A stretch of DNA of 64,000 nucleotides from Piscinibacter sp. XHJ-5. Its GTDB lineage: Bacteria; Pseudomonadota; Gammaproteobacteria; Burkholderiales; Burkholderiaceae_C. The translations under genes and the position numbers were made by a program. Under the pieces are notes generated by a model that saw nothing but the letters and a program-made list of their open reading frames with translations, was not told where the DNA came from and made no database searches. The stretch is taken from positions 3,782,001 to 3,846,000 of the forward strand of contig NZ_CP123228.1 of the NCBI RefSeq assembly GCF_029855045.1, given 5' to 3'. Below, piece after piece: positions 35,433-43,739 of the stretch (its first letter is position 1; every line of letters begins with the position of its first letter).

Positions 35433-36659
35433 ATGCGCGCATCCTCCTCCCGCCCCACCCTTTCCATGACGCAGGTGCTGCTGTGCGGCGCCGCCATCGT
35501 CACGCTGTCGATGGGCATCCGGCACGGCTTCGGCCTGTGGCTGCAGCCGATCACGATGGAGCGCGGCTGGTCGCGCGAGACCTTCGCGTTCGCCATCGCG
35601 GTGCAGAACCTGGCCTGGGGCGTGGCAGGACCGATCGCCGGCGGCCTCGCCGATCGATTCGGCGCATACCGGGTCCTGATCGTCGGCGCCGTGCTCTATG
35701 CCATGGGGCTGGTGCTGATGGCGCTGGCGACTTCCGGGTTGGCCTTCACCGGCAGCGCCGGGCTGCTGCTCGGGCTGGCGCAGTCGGGCACCACCTACGC
35801 GGTCGTGTATGGCGTCATCGGACGCAACATCGCGCCCGAGAAGCGCAGCTGGGCCATGGGCGTCGCCGCCGCCGCCGGCTCCTTCGGCCAGTTCCTCATG
35901 GTGCCGGTGGAGAACTGGCTGATCGGCGGCGTCGGCTGGCAGCAGGCGCTGTTCATCCTGGGGTGCTTCGCACTCGCCATCGCGCCGCTGGCCCTGGGCC
36001 TGAAGGAGCCGCCCTTCCAGAAGGCGGCGGGCGCGCACCAGAGCATGGGACAGGCGCTGCGCGAGGCCTTCGGCTACCGCAGCTTCCAATGGCTCATGGC
36101 CGGCTACTTCGTCTGCGGGTTCCAGGTCGTCTTCATCGGCGTGCACATGCCCAGCTACCTCAAGGACCACGGCCTCACGCCGGACGTCGCGACGACCGCG
36201 CTCGCGCTGATCGGGCTGTTCAACGTCTTCGGCACCTACGCGGCCGGCACGCTCGGACAACGCATGCCCAAGCGCTACATCCTGTCGGCCATCTATGCCT
36301 TGCGCTCGCTGGCCATCGTCATCTTCCTCAGCGTTCCGCTGACGCCATGGAGCGTGTACGTGTTCTCGTCGGTGATGGGCCTGCTGTGGCTGTCCACCGT
36401 CCCGCCCACCAACGCCGTCATCGCGCAGATCTTCGGCGTGCAATACCTGTCGATGCTCGGCGGGTTCGTGTTCTTCAGCCACCAGATCGGCAGCTTCCTC
36501 GGCGTGTGGCTCGGCGGAAGGCTGTACGACACCACCGGCAGCTACGACATCGTCTGGTGGATCGCGGTGGCACTGGGCGTCTTTGCCGCGCTGGTCAATC
36601 TGCCGGTGAAGGAATCGGCCATCGTCCGCCCTGCGAGTCCCGCACCTGCCGGGGCGTGA
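35433..36659 (+). CDS. MFS transporter
   Basis: A 408-residue major facilitator with 12 predicted helices. The loop 2-3 motif GGLADRFGAYR matches the MFS motif A (G-x-x-x-D-R-x-G-R/K). The best match in my memory is to the monocarboxylate/oxalate-type permeases (GIRHGFGLWLQPITMERGWSRETFAFA), but substrate cannot be read from sequence. The ATG at 35433 is used; an ATG at the MTQ, 11 codons in, is the alternative. The next small gene starts one base after its stop, so they are co-transcribed. Confidence 0.88.
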   Translation: MRASSSRPTLSMTQVLLCGAAIVTLSMGIRHGFGLWLQPITMERGWSRETFAFAIAVQNLAWGVAGPIAGGLADRFGAYRVLIVGAVLYAMGLVLMALATSGLAFTGSAGLLLGLAQSGTTYAVVYGVIGRNIAPEKRSWAMGVAAAAGSFGQFLMVPVENWLIGGVGWQQALFILGCFALAIAPLALGLKEPPFQKAAGAHQSMGQALREAFGYRSFQWLMAGYFVCGFQVVFIGVHMPSYLKDHGLTPDVATTALALIGLFNVFGTYAAGTLGQRMPKRYILSAIYALRSLAIVIFLSVPLTPWSVYVFSSVMGLLWLSTVPPTNAVIAQIFGVQYLSMLGGFVFFSHQIGSFLGVWLGGRLYDTTGSYDIVWWIAVALGVFAALVNLPVKESAIVRPASPAPAGA

Positions 36660-36660
36660 G

Positions 36661-36786
36661 ATGAAGCGCGGCGGCAGGCTGGTGGCATGGGGCGCAGCGA
36701 CCGCCGTGCTGCTACTGGTGTTTGCCGCCTATCTGCGGCCCGACCTGGCGGTGACACTCGCGAACCAGCTCTGGAACTGCTTCTAG
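36661..36786 (+). CDS. 41-residue membrane peptide after the MFS gene
   Basis: A 41-codon frame starting one base after the MFS stop: basic start MKRGGRLVAW, a hydrophobic helix (about residues 10-24) and the end RPDLAVTLANQLWNCF. I recall similar peptides with a conserved LRPDLAVTLANQLW-C-F tail in other Burkholderiales, and the tight placement between two genes of the same strand supports it. The single Cys sits next to the C-terminus. Function unknown; possibly membrane-bound with a short periplasmic tail. Confidence 0.65.
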   Translation: MKRGGRLVAWGAATAVLLLVFAAYLRPDLAVTLANQLWNCF

Positions 36787-36801
36787 AAGCAGAAAGCTCG
36801 C

Positions 36802-37605
36802 ATGAAGGTCATCGTCATCACCGGCGCGTCCGACGGCATCGGCGCCGAAATGGCGCGGCAATGGGCCGCGCGCGATCGCCAGTCGCTGGCCCTGGTGCTC
36901 GCGGCGCGCAGTGTCGACAAGCTGGAGGCGGTGGCGCAGACCTGCCGCGCCAGCGGCGCGCAGGTGCTGGTGCAGCGCTGCGACGTCGGCGTGCAGGCCG
37001 ACTGCATCGGGCTCGTCGATGCGACGGTCGCCGCGTTCGGCGGCATCGACACCCTGGTCAACAATGCCGGCATGTCGGCGCATGCGAACTTCGACGAGGT
37101 CACCGACCTGTCGTGGTACGAGACGCTGATGCGCATCAACCACTGGGGCAGCGTGTGGTGCAGCCATGCCGCGCTGCCGCACCTCAAGCGCAGCCAGGGC
37201 CGCCTCGTCGCGGTGGCCAGCCTCGCCGGCCTGGTCGGCGTACCCGGCCGCACGGCGTACAGCGGGACCAAGTTCGCGATGACCGGCTTCTTCGAGGCCT
37301 TGCGCGTCGAACTGCAGCCCAGCGGCGTCAGCGTGACGATCGCCTATCCCGGCGTCGTGGCCACCGGGATCCGCTACCGCGGCTTCAACGCCCACGGCCA
37401 GCCGGCCGGCAAGAGCGGACTCGATGAACGCGGCGCGATGAGCGTCGAGGAATGCGCCCGGCTCATCGTCCAGGGCACCGAAGCGCGCAAGCGCGACATC
37501 GTGATGAGCGCCAAGGGCAAGCTCGGACGCTGGCTCAAGCTGGTGGCCCCCGGGATGGTGGATCGCCTGGCGCTGAAGGCCCTGCATCCCACCGCCCGAT
37601 CATGA
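36802..37605 (+). CDS. short-chain dehydrogenase/reductase
   Basis: A 267-residue classical SDR, an NAD(P)-dependent oxidoreductase. The cofactor motif is TGASDGIG (7-14), NNAG is at 87-90, and the catalytic Ser140, Tyr153 and Lys157 (AYSGTK) are intact. A C-terminal extension of ~30 residues is basic and hydrophobic, as in membrane-associated SDRs. Arg in AARS after the second strand favours NADP. The stop overlaps the next gene's start (ATGA). Substrate unknown. Confidence 0.9.
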   Translation: MKVIVITGASDGIGAEMARQWAARDRQSLALVLAARSVDKLEAVAQTCRASGAQVLVQRCDVGVQADCIGLVDATVAAFGGIDTLVNNAGMSAHANFDEVTDLSWYETLMRINHWGSVWCSHAALPHLKRSQGRLVAVASLAGLVGVPGRTAYSGTKFAMTGFFEALRVELQPSGVSVTIAYPGVVATGIRYRGFNAHGQPAGKSGLDERGAMSVEECARLIVQGTEARKRDIVMSAKGKLGRWLKLVAPGMVDRLALKALHPTARS

Positions 37606-38153
37606 GCGAGGCGCTGCATGCGGCGCTCGAGCCGTCACCCTGGGTACAGCGCTGGTCGCCGCTGGTGGCGGCCGGCGCCAGCGTGCTCGATGTCGCCTGC
37701 GGCAGCGGCCGGCATGTGCGCTGGTTTGCCGCTCGCGGCTGCCGGGTCACCGCTGTGGACCGCGATGCCGCCGCGCTGGCGGCGCTGTCGGACATCGCCG
37801 AGACGGTGGTCGCCGACATCGAGAGCGGACCATGGCCGTTCGCCGGCCGGCGCTTCGGTGCGGTGATCGTCACCAACTACCTGTGGCGACCGTTGCTGCC
37901 CGCCATCGTGGCAGCAGTCGACGAAGGCGGCGTGCTGATCTTCGAGACCTTCGCGCGCGGCAACGAGACCGTCGGCAGGCCGTCCAATCCAGATTTCCTG
38001 CTGCGACCCGGCGAGCTGCTGGCCGCCGCGGCGCCGCTGCGAATCGTGGCCTACGAGGACGGCTGCCTGGCTCTGCCCGAGCGCTTCGTGCAGCGCATCG
38101 CGGCGATTCGCGAACACCCCGGTGTGCACCTTCCCGCCCGATATCCGTTGTGA
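37602..38153 (+). CDS. class I SAM-dependent methyltransferase
   Basis: A 183-residue Rossmann methyltransferase with motif I SVLDVACGSGRHVRWFA, the acidic VTAVDRD loop, and TNYLWRPLLPAI as motif IV. The start at 37602 overlaps the SDR stop by 4 bases, so both are probably translated in sequence. Similar small proteins are often annotated as tellurite-resistance-like (TehB-type) methyltransferases; the substrate is not evident. It precedes dapA by 42 bp. Confidence 0.85.
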   Translation: MSEALHAALEPSPWVQRWSPLVAAGASVLDVACGSGRHVRWFAARGCRVTAVDRDAAALAALSDIAETVVADIESGPWPFAGRRFGAVIVTNYLWRPLLPAIVAAVDEGGVLIFETFARGNETVGRPSNPDFLLRPGELLAAAAPLRIVAYEDGCLALPERFVQRIAAIREHPGVHLPARYPL

Positions 38154-38195
38154 CGGCTCGCCCCGGCTAAAATCGTCGGATTCAGAGGAAACTGC

Positions 38196-39077
38196 ATGAA
38201 TCCCATCATTGGCAGCATCGTCGCACTCGTGACGCCGATGCGTGAAGACGGCAGCGTCGACTACGACGCCCTGCGCCGCCTGATCGACTGGCATGTCGCC
38301 GAAGGCACCGACTGCATCGGCGTCGTCGGCACCACCGGCGAATCGCCGACCGTGTCGGTGGAGGAGCACTGCGAGATCATCCGCGTCGCCGTCGAGCACG
38401 CCAGGGGCCGCGTCCCCATCATGGCCGGCGCCGGCGGCAACTCCACCCGCGAAGCGATCGAGCTCTCGCGCTTCGCGAAGCAGGTCGGCGCCGACTGCAC
38501 GCTGTCGGTGGTGCCCTACTACAACAAGCCTTCCCAGGAAGGCATGTACCAGCACTTCAAGGCCATCGCCGAGGCGGTCGACATCCCGATGGTGCTGTAC
38601 AACGTGCCCGGCCGCACGGTGGCCGACATGCAGATCGACACGGTGCTGCGCCTGGCGCAGATCCCGGGCATCGTCGGCATCAAGGAAGCCACCGGCGACA
38701 TCGCTCGCGCGGGCTGGCTGATCAAGCGTGCACCGAGAGGCTTTGCCGTGTACTCGGGCGACGACCAGACCGCCATCGCGCTGATGCTGCTGGGCGGCCA
38801 AGGCAACGTCAGCGTCACGGCCAACGTCGCACCGCGGGCCATGCACGAGATGTGCGTCGCCGCCGTCGAGGGTCGCGCCCGCGAAGCCGCCGCGATTCAT
38901 CTGAAGCTGATGCCGCTTCACACTCATCTGTTCATCGAGCCCAGCCCGGCACCCACCAAGTGGGCCATGGCCAAGCTGGGACTGTGCGGCGAAGCGCTGC
39001 GCCTGCCGATCACGCCGCTCACTGCCGCCGGACAGGCGGTGGTGGGCCAGGCGCTGCGCGACGCCGGCCTCATTTGA
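38196..39077 (+). CDS. dapA: 4-hydroxy-tetrahydrodipicolinate synthase
   Basis: A 293-residue TIM-barrel aldolase that condenses pyruvate with aspartate semialdehyde in the lysine/diaminopimelate pathway. The Schiff-base Lys is K163 in [11 protein letters not shown]; Thr46-Thr47 (VGTTGESPT), Tyr108 and Tyr135 (YNVPGRT) complete the site. AGAGGA precedes the ATG by about 8 bases, and a TAAAAT -10-like element lies at 38168-38173, although its best -35 (TTGTGA) is only 14 bases away. The order dapA-bamC is conserved in many beta- and gammaproteobacteria. Confidence 0.96.
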   Translation: MNPIIGSIVALVTPMREDGSVDYDALRRLIDWHVAEGTDCIGVVGTTGESPTVSVEEHCEIIRVAVEHARGRVPIMAGAGGNSTREAIELSRFAKQVGADCTLSVVPYYNKPSQEGMYQHFKAIAEAVDIPMVLYNVPGRTVADMQIDTVLRLAQIPGIVGIKEATGDIARAGWLIKRAPRGFAVYSGDDQTAIALMLLGGQGNVSVTANVAPRAMHEMCVAAVEGRAREAAAIHLKLMPLHTHLFIEPSPAPTKWAMAKLGLCGEALRLPITPLTAAGQAVVGQALRDAGLI

Positions 39078-39148
39078 GGCGGTCCCCGCCATCGTTTCCT
39101 CGCACCGGGCCCACGGCATTGCGCCGAGGCCCTCCGGAGATCTCTGAC

Positions 39149-40291
39149 GTGACTGTTCCCCATCGTTTCACCGCCATCCGCTTCGCCGGCCTCCTGATCG
39201 TCGCCGGCCTGGCCGGTTGCTCGTCCGTCGACGGCTTTCTGAGCGGCGACAAGATCGACTACAAGAGCGCCGGCGCCACGCGCGAGCGCGGGCTCGAAGT
39301 CCCGCCCGACCTGACCCAGCTGCAGCGCGAATCGCGATTCCAGCCGGCCGGCGGCAGCGTCAGCGCGGCGCAGTACCAGGCCGGCACGACCACCGCCACG
39401 GCGGCGGCCAATGCCACCGTCGCGCCCAAGGCGCTCGGGGAAGTGCGCATGGAGCGCGAGGGCAACCAACGCTGGCTCGTCGTGCCGATGACGCCGGATC
39501 AGCTCTGGCCCCAGCTCCAGGCCTTCTGGAAGGAGCGCGGCTTCACGCTGCTGGTCGACCAGGCCGAGGCCGGCGTGATGGAAACCGACTGGGCCGAGAA
39601 CCGAGCGAAGCTTCCGCAGGACATCATCCGCAGCACCATCGGCAAGGTCTTCGATTCGTTCTACTCCACCGGCGAGCGCGACAAGTTCCGCACCCGCGTC
39701 GAGCGCCAGCCCAACGGCTCCAGCGAGGTCTACCTGACGCATCGTGGTCTCGTCGAGGTGTTCAGCGGCGACCGCAAGGAAACCACGGTGTGGCAGCCGC
39801 GACCCGATCCGCAGCTCGAGGCCGAGATGCTGCAGCGGATCATGCTGCGCCTGGGCGTCAAGGAAGAGCAGGCCAAGGCCACCACGGTCGCCACCGGCGG
39901 CACCACCTTGCCGGCGCGGGCGCGCATCGTGGCGAATCAGCCCACAGCAACGCTGCAGGTCGACGACAACTTCGACCGCGCGTGGCGCCGCGTCGGCCTG
40001 GCGCTCGATCGCAGCGGCTTCACCGTCGAGGACCGCGATCGCGCACAGGGCGTCTACTTCGTGCGCTACGTCGATCCGGCCCAGGCGGGCAAGGACGAGC
40101 CGGGCTTCATGAGCCGGCTGTTCAGCTTCGGTCGCAAGAAGGACGAGCTCAGCGGACCGGCCCGCTACCGGGTGCAGGTGAAGGGCGACGGCGATCGCAG
40201 CACGGTGACGGTGTTGAACGGCCAGGGCCAGCCGGAGAACGGCGACGCCGGCAAGCGCATCGTCGGCCTGCTGGTCGAAGACCTCAAGTAG
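39149..40291 (+). CDS. bamC: outer membrane assembly lipoprotein BamC
   Basis: A 380-residue lipoprotein of the BAM complex, which inserts beta-barrels in the outer membrane. The lipobox is LAGC with Cys24. Then comes an unstructured N-terminal stretch with DYKSAG...LEVPPDLTQL that contacts BamD in the E. coli complex, and two helix-grip domains (about 110-215 and 270-380). The start is the GTG at 39149, with GGAG 9 bases upstream. It follows dapA as in E. coli. An Ala/Thr-rich linker near residue 80 is typical of high-GC homologues. Confidence 0.9.
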   Translation: MTVPHRFTAIRFAGLLIVAGLAGCSSVDGFLSGDKIDYKSAGATRERGLEVPPDLTQLQRESRFQPAGGSVSAAQYQAGTTTATAAANATVAPKALGEVRMEREGNQRWLVVPMTPDQLWPQLQAFWKERGFTLLVDQAEAGVMETDWAENRAKLPQDIIRSTIGKVFDSFYSTGERDKFRTRVERQPNGSSEVYLTHRGLVEVFSGDRKETTVWQPRPDPQLEAEMLQRIMLRLGVKEEQAKATTVATGGTTLPARARIVANQPTATLQVDDNFDRAWRRVGLALDRSGFTVEDRDRAQGVYFVRYVDPAQAGKDEPGFMSRLFSFGRKKDELSGPARYRVQVKGDGDRSTVTVLNGQGQPENGDAGKRIVGLLVEDLK

Positions 40292-40303
40292 CGCGGGCCT
40301 GCG

Positions 40304-41083
40304 ATGCTGCGCTTCTGCAGCCTCGGCAGCGGCAGCAGCGGCAACGCCACCCTGGTGGAGGGCAGCAGCGGCATCACGGTGACCCGTGTGCTGGTCGACT
40401 GCGGGTTCTCGCTGCGTGAGCTGACCGCGCGGCTGGCGCGTGTGGGACTGGCGCCGCACGACCTCGACGCGGTGTTCGTCACCCATGAGCACACCGACCA
40501 TGTCGGCTGCGCGCTCGCACTGGCGCGTCGCCACGGCGTGCCGCTATGGATGAGCCGCGGCACATGGCGGGTCGTGGGCGATCCGGAGCTCGCCGACCTG
40601 GTGCACTTCGTGCGCGATGGCGAATCGGTGCCGCTCGGCGACCTCGAGTTGCAGCCCTACACGGTGCCGCACGATGCGCAAGAGCCGCTGCAACCGTGTT
40701 TCACCGACGGTGCCTCGCGGCTCGGCGTGCTGACCGATGCCGGGTCGATCACGCCGTACCTCGTCGACCGCCTGGCCGGCTGCCATGCGCTGCTGCTGGA
40801 GTGCAACCACGACCGCGACATGCTGGCCGCTTCACGCTATCCCGCCATGCTGAAGTCGCGCATCGGCGGACGCTTCGGGCATCTCAGCAACGACACTTCC
40901 GCGCAGATCCTGGCGGCGTGCCTGCACGACCGCCTGCAGCATGTGGTGGCCGCGCATCTCAGCCTCGAAAACAACCGACCCGAATTGGCGCTGGCCGCAC
41001 TGGCAGCAGCCTGCGGCGCCCATCCATCCGAATTGCAGGCCGCCGGCGCCGAATGGGGATTCGACTGGCTGGAATTGCGCTAA
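40304..41083 (+). CDS. YycJ/WalJ-like metallo-beta-lactamase-fold hydrolase
   Basis: A 259-residue member of the MBL fold with the metal motif H61-E-H-T-D-H66 (VFVTHEHTDHVGC), typical start MLRFCSLGSGSSGNATLVEG and the later HLSNDTSAQIL and AHLSLENNRPELA. YycJ proteins are predicted exonucleases with a role in DNA repair and cell-wall stress in Firmicutes; the role in proteobacteria is unclear. It begins 12 bp after bamC, and a strong terminator follows at 41097. Confidence 0.9.
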   Translation: MLRFCSLGSGSSGNATLVEGSSGITVTRVLVDCGFSLRELTARLARVGLAPHDLDAVFVTHEHTDHVGCALALARRHGVPLWMSRGTWRVVGDPELADLVHFVRDGESVPLGDLELQPYTVPHDAQEPLQPCFTDGASRLGVLTDAGSITPYLVDRLAGCHALLLECNHDRDMLAASRYPAMLKSRIGGRFGHLSNDTSAQILAACLHDRLQHVVAAHLSLENNRPELALAALAAACGAHPSELQAAGAEWGFDWLELR

Positions 41084-41096
41084 CGTCAGAAAGGCA

Positions 41097-41122
41097 AAAG
41101 GCCGCCCAGAGGCGGCCTTTTC
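41097..41122. terminator. bidirectional Rho-independent terminator
   Basis: AAAAGGCCGCC (41097-41107) and GGCGGCCTTTT (41112-41122) form a perfect 11-bp stem with a CAGA loop and T-runs on both strands. It lies between the rightward YycJ-like gene and the leftward small lipoprotein gene and can serve both. Confidence 0.92.
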
Positions 41123-41151
41123 GAGTATCGGCCGAAACCGATACGCGGGAA

Positions 41152-41376
41152 TTACTTGGAAGCCGGGGTGGCGGCAGCCGAAGCGGCGGCAGCGGCAGCC
41201 GTAGCAGCGCTGTCGGCGGCAGAGGCGGCGGCGGCGGTAGCGGCCGGGGCCGGAGCCGGGGTGGCAGCCGGAGCGGGGGCCGGGGCCGGCGGGGTCACCG
41301 TCGTTTCTTCCTTCTTGCTGCAGGCAGCGAGAGCGACAGCGGCAACCAGAGATGCCAACACAAGCGACTTTTTCAT
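41152..41376 (-). CDS. small Ala/Pro-rich lipoprotein
   Basis: A 74-residue lipoprotein: signal MKKSLVLASLVAAVALAAC with lipobox LAAC (Cys19), then KKEETT and a low-complexity Ala/Pro tail to the end. The mature part is almost certainly disordered. GAGGA lies 6-10 bases before the ATG. Similar Ala/Pro-rich small lipoproteins are common in this order and have no known function. It stands alone, with a perfect palindrome 26 bp upstream and a terminator 30 bp downstream, so it looks like a separately regulated transcription unit. Confidence 0.75.
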   Translation of the reverse strand: MKKSLVLASLVAAVALAACSKKEETTVTPPAPAPAPAATPAPAPAATAAAASAADSAATAAAAAASAAATPASK

Positions 41377-41401
41377 ATTTGTCCTCAATCTATAAGGTCG
41401 A

Positions 41402-41419
41402 ACAATTACCGGTAATTGT
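41402..41419. promoter_or_regulatory. 18-bp perfect palindrome in the lipoprotein promoter
   Basis: ACAATTACC (41402-41410) meets its exact reverse complement GGTAATTGT (41411-41419) with no spacer. It is AT-rich in a GC-rich region and sits 26-43 bases upstream of the leftward lipoprotein start, just upstream of a TATAGA-like -10 (about 41390-41396 on the minus strand). This is the geometry of a repressor or activator operator. The regulator is not identified. Confidence 0.6.
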
Positions 41420-41456
41420 GGGACCCCTCCAATTCCACAGAGCCCCAACGCTCAGA

Positions 41457-41488
41457 GGACCAAGAGAGCTCGAGCATCTCTGTGGTCC
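41457..41488 (-). terminator. hairpin after the cupin operon
   Basis: GGACCA plus AGAGA (41457-41467) pair with TCTCT plus TGGTCC (41477-41488) with a single G bulge. It starts 26 bases after the stop of the leftward gene ending at 41515. No U-tract follows on the minus strand. Probable transcript end, moderate confidence. Confidence 0.5.
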
Positions 41489-41514
41489 AGCCTGCGATTA
41501 TAGGCCGAAGCTTG

Positions 41515-42003
41515 TCACAGACCGAGTATGGTGGCCGGAAACGACTCCACCGATCGTTGCGAAACCGCATCAATCAATTCGCGAAAACGAAGCAGATCGC
41601 CCGTTTCACGCGACACCGCCCCCCGGTGGCGGAGCGGATCAACCAGTCGCACCGCGAGAAGGTCGGCCGCCAGCAGCAGCGTCGGAATCTGCCCCACTTC
41701 GGCTTCTTCGAAAGCGCGGCATTCAACCACGTGCGACCACTGTCGGCGCCACTCGACCCAGCGTGCATGGCGCCGCACCACCTCGTCGTAGTGGCGCGCC
41801 ACGACGACCAGCCTGCGATGCGACATCGCCCATGCCCCAAGGTGCTCGATCACCGCAAGCTCGCCGAGCGGCCAGTCGGCGAAGTCCTCATCGCTGATCC
41901 ACGCTTCGCGACAACCCACGCGCGCCATCTCTGCGAAAGCCTCGCGCAGGGCATCGTGGAATTGCCGGCGCGTCTCGATGGGCAGATGCAGCGGTGCAGT
42001 CAT
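41515..42003 (-). CDS. uncharacterised protein coupled to the cupin oxygenase
   Basis: A 162-residue mostly helical cytoplasmic protein with MTAPLHLPIETRRQFHDALREAF, then ISDEDFADWPLGELAVIEHLGAW and RRLVVVARHYDEVVRRHARWVEWRRQW. I recognise no characterised family. The ribosome site AGGAGG is strong, and the ATG overlaps the cupin gene's stop (ATGA), so it is made together with that oxygenase. The pattern of W/H/R residues in the middle suggests a compact fold, not a disordered protein. Function unknown; a helper or substrate of the oxygenase is a guess from coupling. Confidence 0.7.
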   Translation of the reverse strand: MTAPLHLPIETRRQFHDALREAFAEMARVGCREAWISDEDFADWPLGELAVIEHLGAWAMSHRRLVVVARHYDEVVRRHARWVEWRRQWSHVVECRAFEEAEVGQIPTLLLAADLLAVRLVDPLRHRGAVSRETGDLLRFRELIDAVSQRSVESFPATILGL

Positions 42004-43136
42004 GATTCCTCCTGAGGAGTCGTGGGATGCAGCCAGCCGGCTTCGGCCCAGTCGGCCAGCAACTGCCGCGCAGCATCGCTCGCGCCTTTGCACTGGGCTG
42101 CGGAAAGGCCGCGTCGGTCGGCCAGCTGCCGCATCAGCGCGGCGTCGGCCCCCGCGGCGCGGTAGGGCTCGCCGTTGATGAACACATGCTCGTCGTCGTA
42201 CAGCATGCGGGTGCGACGGTCGAGCACCAGATCGCAGTCGCGGACGAGCGGCGCGCCGGCCTCGAAGCTCACGCTCTGCTTGGGTTCGCTGAGCCACTCT
42301 CCCAGCGCGCAGGCCAAGGTCTTCGGGTTCTCCGCCAAGCGCAGCACCGCCTCGGACATGAAGGCCTGCAGCGTGGCCGGGATGCGCGCCGGTGCATCGG
42401 TCGCCGCCTGCGAGGAATCGCGGTACAGCAGCGGCGCGGCGCTCGGCTCCTCGGCGTCGAGCACTCGCTGCAGCACTTCGCGACCGATTTCGTCCTTGGC
42501 CGGTGCGCGAAAGCCGATGGAGCACGTCATGCATTCGCCTTCGGCGACGCCATCGTGCGCCCAGCGAGGCGGCAGGTACAGCATGTCGCCCGGCTCGAGG
42601 ACCCACTCCTCCTCGGGCGCGAAGCGCGCGAGGATCTTCAGCGGCACGTCGGGCTGCAGCTGCGCATCTTGCAGCCGGCCGATGCGCCAGCGGCGGCGGC
42701 CCTGTACTTGCAGCAGGAACACGTCGTACGAATCGAAGTGCGGGCCGACGCCGCCGCCGTCGGTCGCATACGAGACCATCAGATCGTCGAGCCGTGCGTC
42801 GGGCACGAAGCGAAAACGCGAGAGCAGCTCATGGGCGGCATCGACGTGGAGATCGACTCCCTGCACGAGAAGCGTCCACGCCGCCTGCTTCACGCCGGGA
42901 AGCTGGCGCCGCGAGAAAGGCCCGTGGCGCAGCGTCCAGCCATCGTCGCGGTGCTCGACGATTCGCGACTCCACGGTGTCGTCGGCGGCCAAAGCGAACA
43001 GCTCATGGCGCGACAGCGGCGGCTTCACGCCGGGCACGGCCTGGCGGATGAGCAGAGGTTGCTTCTGCCAGTGGCGACGCATGAAGACCTGCGGCGAGAG
43101 TCCGCCCAGAAGGGGCGTGGCGACTGCGATATCCAT
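42000..43136 (-). CDS. cupin-like 2-oxoglutarate oxygenase of the ribosomal oxygenase (YcfD/RoxA) type
   Basis: A 378-residue JmjC-type cupin. The Fe(II) motif H-x-D is in GVGPHFDSYDVFLLQ, with the distal His in PPRWAHDGV; RRRWRIG is the usual strand after it. Residues ~230-378 form the dimerisation and winged-helix-like C-terminus found in ribosomal oxygenases. In E. coli YcfD hydroxylates an arginine of ribosomal protein uL16; the same reaction is likely but not proved here. It is divergent from the SlyD-like gene (33 bp) and coupled to the gene at 41515. Confidence 0.88.
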   Translation of the reverse strand: MDIAVATPLLGGLSPQVFMRRHWQKQPLLIRQAVPGVKPPLSRHELFALAADDTVESRIVEHRDDGWTLRHGPFSRRQLPGVKQAAWTLLVQGVDLHVDAAHELLSRFRFVPDARLDDLMVSYATDGGGVGPHFDSYDVFLLQVQGRRRWRIGRLQDAQLQPDVPLKILARFAPEEEWVLEPGDMLYLPPRWAHDGVAEGECMTCSIGFRAPAKDEIGREVLQRVLDAEEPSAAPLLYRDSSQAATDAPARIPATLQAFMSEAVLRLAENPKTLACALGEWLSEPKQSVSFEAGAPLVRDCDLVLDRRTRMLYDDEHVFINGEPYRAAGADAALMRQLADRRGLSAAQCKGASDAARQLLADWAEAGWLHPTTPQEES

Positions 43137-43169
43137 GGATGGAATTGTGGCCTGTGCGATGATTTCCCG

Positions 43170-43691
43170 ATGAACATCACCGCGCCTTGTGTCGTCAGCC
43201 TGGTCTGGCGGCTCGAAGACACTCAGGGCAACCTGATCGACGAATTGCAGGACCCCGTGGAGTTCTTCTTCGGCGGCGACGACCTGCTGGCGAAGGTCGA
43301 GGAAGCGCTGCAGGACCAGGACGTCGGCTTCGAAGCCAAGCTCCATCTGGAGCCCGAGCACGCCTTTGGCGAGTACGACCCCGATCTCGTGTTCTTCGAG
43401 GAGCGCTCGATCTTTCCCGAGCAGGTCGAGCCGGGCATGCAGTTCGACGGCGTGCCCGAGGGCGCGAAGACCGAAGGCATGCCGGCCGATGCCATCTACA
43501 CCGTGACCGAGGTCTATCCGACGCACGTGGTGCTCGATGGCAATCATCCGCTCGCCGGCATCGCATTGCGCCTGGACCTCAAGGTGCGTGAGGTGCGCGA
43601 AGCCACCGACGAAGAGATCGAGGCCGGCAGCGTCGGCCAGCCGGCGTTCACGGTGATGAACGCCGCGCCTACGGGCTCGCAGCTTCACTGA
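43170..43691 (+). CDS. SlyD/FkpB-like FKBP peptidyl-prolyl isomerase
   Basis: A 173-residue FKBP-fold isomerase with chaperone insert. The family pattern is seen in GNLIDELQDPVEFFFGGDDLLAKVEEAL, LEPEHAFGEYDPDLV and VVLDGNHPLAGIALRLDLKV. It lacks the His/Cys-rich metal-binding tail of E. coli SlyD, ending instead in NAAPTGSQLH, so nickel binding is not expected. Aromatic positions of the usual active site (Tyr, Phe) are partly replaced, so activity may be weak. Cytoplasmic; folding helper. Confidence 0.88.
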   Translation: MNITAPCVVSLVWRLEDTQGNLIDELQDPVEFFFGGDDLLAKVEEALQDQDVGFEAKLHLEPEHAFGEYDPDLVFFEERSIFPEQVEPGMQFDGVPEGAKTEGMPADAIYTVTEVYPTHVVLDGNHPLAGIALRLDLKVREVREATDEEIEAGSVGQPAFTVMNAAPTGSQLH

Positions 43692-43739
43692 CCGCGTCTC
43701 CTGTCCGCTTTGCTCCGGGCCGCGAGGCTCTACCGCGTC

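Noticed and set aside
41160..41300. Apparent GGC/GCC-rich repeat array in the lipoprotein region
   Set aside because: Explained by the Ala/Pro-rich coding sequence of the small lipoprotein; no regular repeat unit beyond codon bias.
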